A stretch of DNA of 8,020 bases, taken from positions 1-8,020 of the forward strand of contig JAGVEG010000073.1 in the NCBI GenBank assembly GCA_020058355.1, in the 5' to 3' direction. Below are positions 6,118-8,020 of this stretch, one piece after another (the stretch's first letter is position 1; every line of letters starts with the position of its first letter). The notes under the pieces are model-generated. The model was not told the origin of the DNA, made no database searches, and saw only the letters and a program-made list of their open reading frames with translations. The DNA comes from Candidatus Berkelbacteria bacterium (GTDB taxonomy: Bacteria > Patescibacteriota > UBA1384 > CAILIB01). A program made the translations under genes and the position numbers.

Positions 6118-6121
6118 TCAA
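6092..6121 (-). promoter_or_regulatory. Candidate promoter of the antitoxin-doc operon
   Basis: A perfect -35 box TTGACA lies at 6121-6116 and overlaps the right arm of the palindrome by two bases. A recognisable -10 is weak: TACATG (6097-6092) at 18 bases has T1, A2 and A4. That -10 would place the start of transcription close to 6085, at the preferred ATG, and so predict a leaderless mRNA. The -35 is convincing; the -10 is a guess. Confidence 0.45.
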
Positions 6122-6159
6122 GATCTAAAACACATTTATCTAAGGATTTAACCTATCTC

Positions 6160-6831
6160 TTACCCCTCCCAACTGGTGAGTAAGCTCCTCGATGCGGCAG
6201 CGGTGACAATCATTACATCAAGCAACTGGATATCAAACAAAGCACAGGCTTCACCTAACTTCTTCGCAAGGAGATGATCTTCATCACTCGCCTCCGTTGT
6301 ACCCTGCGGGTGGTTATGGACCACAATGAGGGCCGGGAAATCACGATCGAGTGCGTACTTCACCACAGAAGCAATATCAACCTGCACCGAAGCTGCCCCG
6401 CCAACCGCAATAAGATCTTCATAGACCACCTGACGCTTATCGTTCAGATAGAGAACATAGACTAATTCACGCTGATCAAACGGACGTGCGCGAAAGGCAT
6501 GAACTACGTCATCGGGACCATTAACCACCGGGAGGGTGGTGTTCTGACGGGCAATACGCCGCGCCACCTCTACCGCAGCCAAGATGCGAATAGCCTCTTG
6601 ATCGGTACAGACAGCTAGACCACGCACTTCTTGGACTGTACGTGCCTTCAGGAGCTGATCGGTCGCATAGCCGGTTACCTGGAGCGGCTCAGCATGACCG
6701 AGTACTACGCCAAGTAGCTCAGCTACCGAAAGCTCTGCAGCACCATCTTGCTGCAACTGACGAGCAAGCTCCCGCGAAACGGGGCGCTCACGAAACACAT
6801 ACCGAGGTGGAGGGGTCAATTCGTATGTCAT
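6160..6831 (-). CDS. radC: RadC family JAB/MPN-domain protein
   Basis: RadC-like proteins carry a Zn-binding JAB fold. Despite the name, their part in DNA repair is doubtful and the true substrate is unknown. The 223 residues match the usual 220-230. The N-terminal helical part (about 15-95) has the AELSVAELLGVVLG segment (32-45), the family's ELLxxxLG region. The C-terminal JAB domain (about 105-220) contains Glu122 at the start of the first strand and the metal motif HNHPQG (172-177) with Asp185 thirteen residues after His172, so all expected metal ligands are present (H172, H174, D185). The usual HNHPSG has Gln for Ser here. The start ATG overlaps the stop of the membrane-protein gene upstream as ATGA. 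It is separated from the antitoxin gene by a gap holding the latter's promoter. Confidence 0.93.
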   Translation of the reverse strand: MTYELTPPPRYVFRERPVSRELARQLQQDGAAELSVAELLGVVLGHAEPLQVTGYATDQLLKARTVQEVRGLAVCTDQEAIRILAAVEVARRIARQNTTLPVVNGPDDVVHAFRARPFDQRELVYVLYLNDKRQVVYEDLIAVGGAASVQVDIASVVKYALDRDFPALIVVHNHPQGTTEASDEDHLLAKKLGEACALFDIQLLDVMIVTAAASRSLLTSWEG

Positions 6832-7304
6832 ACACGTAGTCTAGCAGGTACCAGCCGAAGGAGGAGCCACCCCACGGTTACGCCAGCCGTGTTCATGAGC
6901 AGGTCATACTGTGTATCCAGGATCGTCTTGGTGAAGTAGTTACGCTCTAGTAGTATTCCCATCAGTAGCTCGACAAGCTCATTCGTAACACCTAGCACAC
7001 AGGCAACCGCCACAAAGAGCAGGAACTCATCTATCCAGCGCAATCTGAGCCCTGAAAGCTGCAAGAACCCCTGCGTAATCAGCGCACAACTCACTCCCCC
7101 ACCCACAAAATGCAGGATGCGATTTCCCAACTCTCCCGAAGGCACCACAAAGTACATAGCGAGTGTCAGAACGAGTGCAAGATACACCCACGAATAGCCT
7201 TGGGAATTAAGTACGCCACCCTTTCGACACACTGCCTCACGTGCAGCAAGGGTAGGCACTAGGAATAGAACAAGTAGCTGGGAGAGGATGAAGAGAAGGA
7301 ACAT
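6828..7304 (-). CDS. Five-helix membrane protein, VanZ/YjdF(DUF2238)-like pattern
   Basis: The 158 residues contain about five hydrophobic segments (1-19, 38-54, 66-84, 94-118, 136-152). Polar residues inside or between them recall VanZ and YjdF-type proteins: His65 with FVGGG, NELVE (108-112), then an Asp-x3-Asp-x3-Asn-x2-Gly pattern in LDTQYDLLMNTAG (129-141). In VanZ-like families these form a conserved membrane core of unknown biochemical function; the link to teicoplanin resistance applies only to a few members. I chose the ATG at 7304, 4 bases after the upstream stop. An alternative TTG at 7325 would overlap the upstream gene by 17 bases. The gene overlaps radC by 4 bases, so the two are translationally coupled. 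Family assignment is from pattern memory and moderately sure; membrane location is firm. Confidence 0.75.
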   Translation of the reverse strand: MFLLFILSQLLVLFLVPTLAAREAVCRKGGVLNSQGYSWVYLALVLTLAMYFVVPSGELGNRILHFVGGGVSCALITQGFLQLSGLRLRWIDEFLLFVAVACVLGVTNELVELLMGILLERNYFTKTILDTQYDLLMNTAGVTVGWLLLRLVPARLRV

Positions 7305-7308
7305 AGTA

Positions 7309-7668
7309 CTAAAACATTTTTGCAATCAAGACTTCCAGTAGCAGATAAAGACTACCCGGTACTAGCGTCCACAGACTAATGAACCAAGTAAGCTGCTTGC
7401 CCAGGATTTTTTCGTTTCGTGAAAAGAGCGGCGCGATAACCAGAATACCTCCCATGCAGTAGGCGGCAGAAAGAAATACTTGGAGCATCTCTACGGTTTG
7501 CAATGGTACGAGATTTAGCGGTATATCTACACCATTCTCCTGCCCACCTAGCGATGTAATGCCACCACTAAGTAGTATTAGCGTTCCAATGACATAAATA
7601 GCCGTTAGTGCGCGGAGTGGTCTCATATCAAAGCCTACCCTGCTCAATTCTTGATCGTGCTTATTCAT
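7309..7668 (-). CDS. Small three-helix membrane protein, unknown function
   Basis: I do not recognise this 119-residue protein with confidence. It has a polar, charged N-terminus (MNKHDQELSR) and three hydrophobic segments at about 19-39, 59-82 and 92-115. The piece LNLVPLQTVEMLQ (51-63) resembles the NLIPFxTI stretch between the first helices of VanZ proteins, so it may be a short VanZ-like relative, or half of a split pair with the next gene. The next gene begins 4 bases after its stop. The ATG at 7668 has no Shine-Dalgarno. Upstream the DNA is A/T-rich with a TATATT, but no convincing -35 is present. It appears to be the first gene of a membrane protein/membrane protein/radC operon. Confidence 0.75.
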   Translation of the reverse strand: MNKHDQELSRVGFDMRPLRALTAIYVIGTLILLSGGITSLGGQENGVDIPLNLVPLQTVEMLQVFLSAAYCMGGILVIAPLFSRNEKILGKQLTWFISLWTLVPGSLYLLLEVLIAKMF

Positions 7669-7758
7669 AGCGAACTACTAAATATATGTGCCCACTCTAG
7701 CAAATCCTTTTTACTTTCCCCACCAAACACAAATCCCAAGCCCAAAGAAACGTCTCAC
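7669..7758 (-). other. Intergenic leader ahead of the membrane-protein/radC operon
   Basis: This short non-coding stretch begins after the terminator of the gene to the right and ends at the ATG at 7668. In minus orientation it contains CACATATATTTAG close to the start, with TATATT as a possible -10 element. The bases 17 upstream (AAGGAT) are a poor -35. A promoter must lie about here, because the terminator isolates this operon from the preceding gene, but I cannot pin it down. Confidence 0.35.
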
Positions 7759-7787
7759 AAAAAGAGCAGTCCCAACTGGAACTGCTC
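7759..7787 (-). terminator. Intrinsic terminator of the right-edge gene
   Basis: Read on the minus strand, GAGCAGTTCC pairs with GGGACTGCTC (10 pairs including one U-G wobble) around an AGTT tetraloop, and TTTTT follows directly at 7763-7759. Stem, small loop and U-run all fit a Rho-independent terminator. It lies 37 bases after the stop of the gene at 7825 and ahead of the membrane-protein operon, so it marks an operon boundary. The plus strand has only a poor tail (ATTAAAC). Confidence 0.88.
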
Positions 7788-7824
7788 ATTAAACGAACCG
7801 CCGAGCCCAAGTCAAACTAGTCTT

Positions 7825-8020
7825 TTACCACGAATCATAGAGTGCCGATACTAGCGTCTGGGCTGTAAGCCCCGCATCGAAGACCTCATAATCAAAGAAT
7901 TCACAATGAGGAACCAACACCCCCTCCTTAAGCTCGCCGTATACGACATAAACGCCAGATTGAGTCCATTCTAGCCTCATGTATTCCGGGCATTCTCTGC
8001 CATGTGCACGCGCTGCGACA
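7825..8020 (-). CDS. 3' end of an unrecognised gene, cut by the right edge
   Basis: A frame is open from the window edge to TAA at 7827-7825, giving at least 64 residues. It has an in-frame ATG at residue 14, so the gene either continues outside the window or is a 51-residue small protein. The end reads as alternating aromatic/hydrophobic strands (SGVYVVYGELKEGVLVPH), then an acidic CEFFDYEVFDAG and a final helix-like TLVSALYDSW. Two cysteines (visible residues 10 and 39) are present; CPEYM near the start is notable. I do not recognise the family. Coding is supported by natural amino-acid composition and by a well-formed terminator 37 bases past its stop. Confidence 0.6.
   Translation of the reverse strand, partial: VAARAHGRECPEYMRLEWTQSGVYVVYGELKEGVLVPHCEFFDYEVFDAGLTAQTLVSALYDSW

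Noticed and set aside
7651..7854. Plus-strand 67-codon frame near the right edge
   Set aside because: It runs through the terminator hairpin and into the right-edge gene on the other strand; its Ser/Pro/Asn-rich composition reflects A/C-rich intergenic DNA.
1..8020. CRISPR array, tRNA, rRNA, insertion sequence or phage genes
   Set aside because: No direct repeat series, tRNA-like cloverleaf, transposase or integrase frame, or terminal inverted repeats were seen on either strand.

Overview
Every gene in this window is read from the minus strand. Most of it is a ribosomal-protein block: tuf followed by the head of the S10 operon (rpsJ, rplC, rplD, rplW, rplB, rpsS, rplV and a truncated rpsC running off the left edge). 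The gene order is universal, but three features suggest a streamlined bacterium, most likely of the Candidate Phyla Radiation/Patescibacteria: gaps of 1-10 bases, near absence of Shine-Dalgarno motifs, and lineage-style protein features (an L2 opening [17 protein letters not shown], a basic/Ala-rich tail on L22, a divergent KH loop in S3). A Saccharibacteria-like affiliation is possible but is a guess from memory. Stops TAA, TAG and TGA are all used, so the genetic code looks standard.

Layout in transcription order, right edge to left edge: (a) 8020-7825, the 3' end of an unrecognised gene, closed by an intrinsic terminator at 7787-7759. (b) 7668-6160, a tight three-gene cluster of a small three-helix membrane protein, a VanZ/YjdF-like membrane protein and a RadC-type JAB-domain protein; the last two overlap by ATGA. 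(c) 6121-5464, a two-gene toxin-antitoxin module: an AbrB/MazE-fold antitoxin overlapping by 8 bases a Doc-type Fic toxin. In front of it lie a perfect TTGACA box and a perfect 12-bp inverted repeat, very probably the autoregulatory operator. (d) 5478-5365, a candidate tuf promoter whose -35 box lies inside the end of doc, followed by a leader of about 80 bases. (e) 5364-4180 tuf (EF-Tu). (f) 4179-4097, a leader-like gap with a GC-rich hairpin and an AUG-UAA start-stop preceded by a strong purine-rich motif. (g) 4096-1, the S10 operon.

The most interesting feature is the Doc toxin gene lying directly upstream of tuf on the same strand. The characterised P1 Doc toxin inactivates EF-Tu by phosphorylating one conserved threonine near the C-terminus. 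That threonine (Thr383 here, counting Met1) is present, and this Doc carries the lysine variant of the Fic motif associated with that kinase activity. Toxin, antitoxin and probable target are thus adjacent, in the place where fusA/rpsG/rpsL would often be found. Whether this has functional meaning or is chance cannot be settled from sequence alone.
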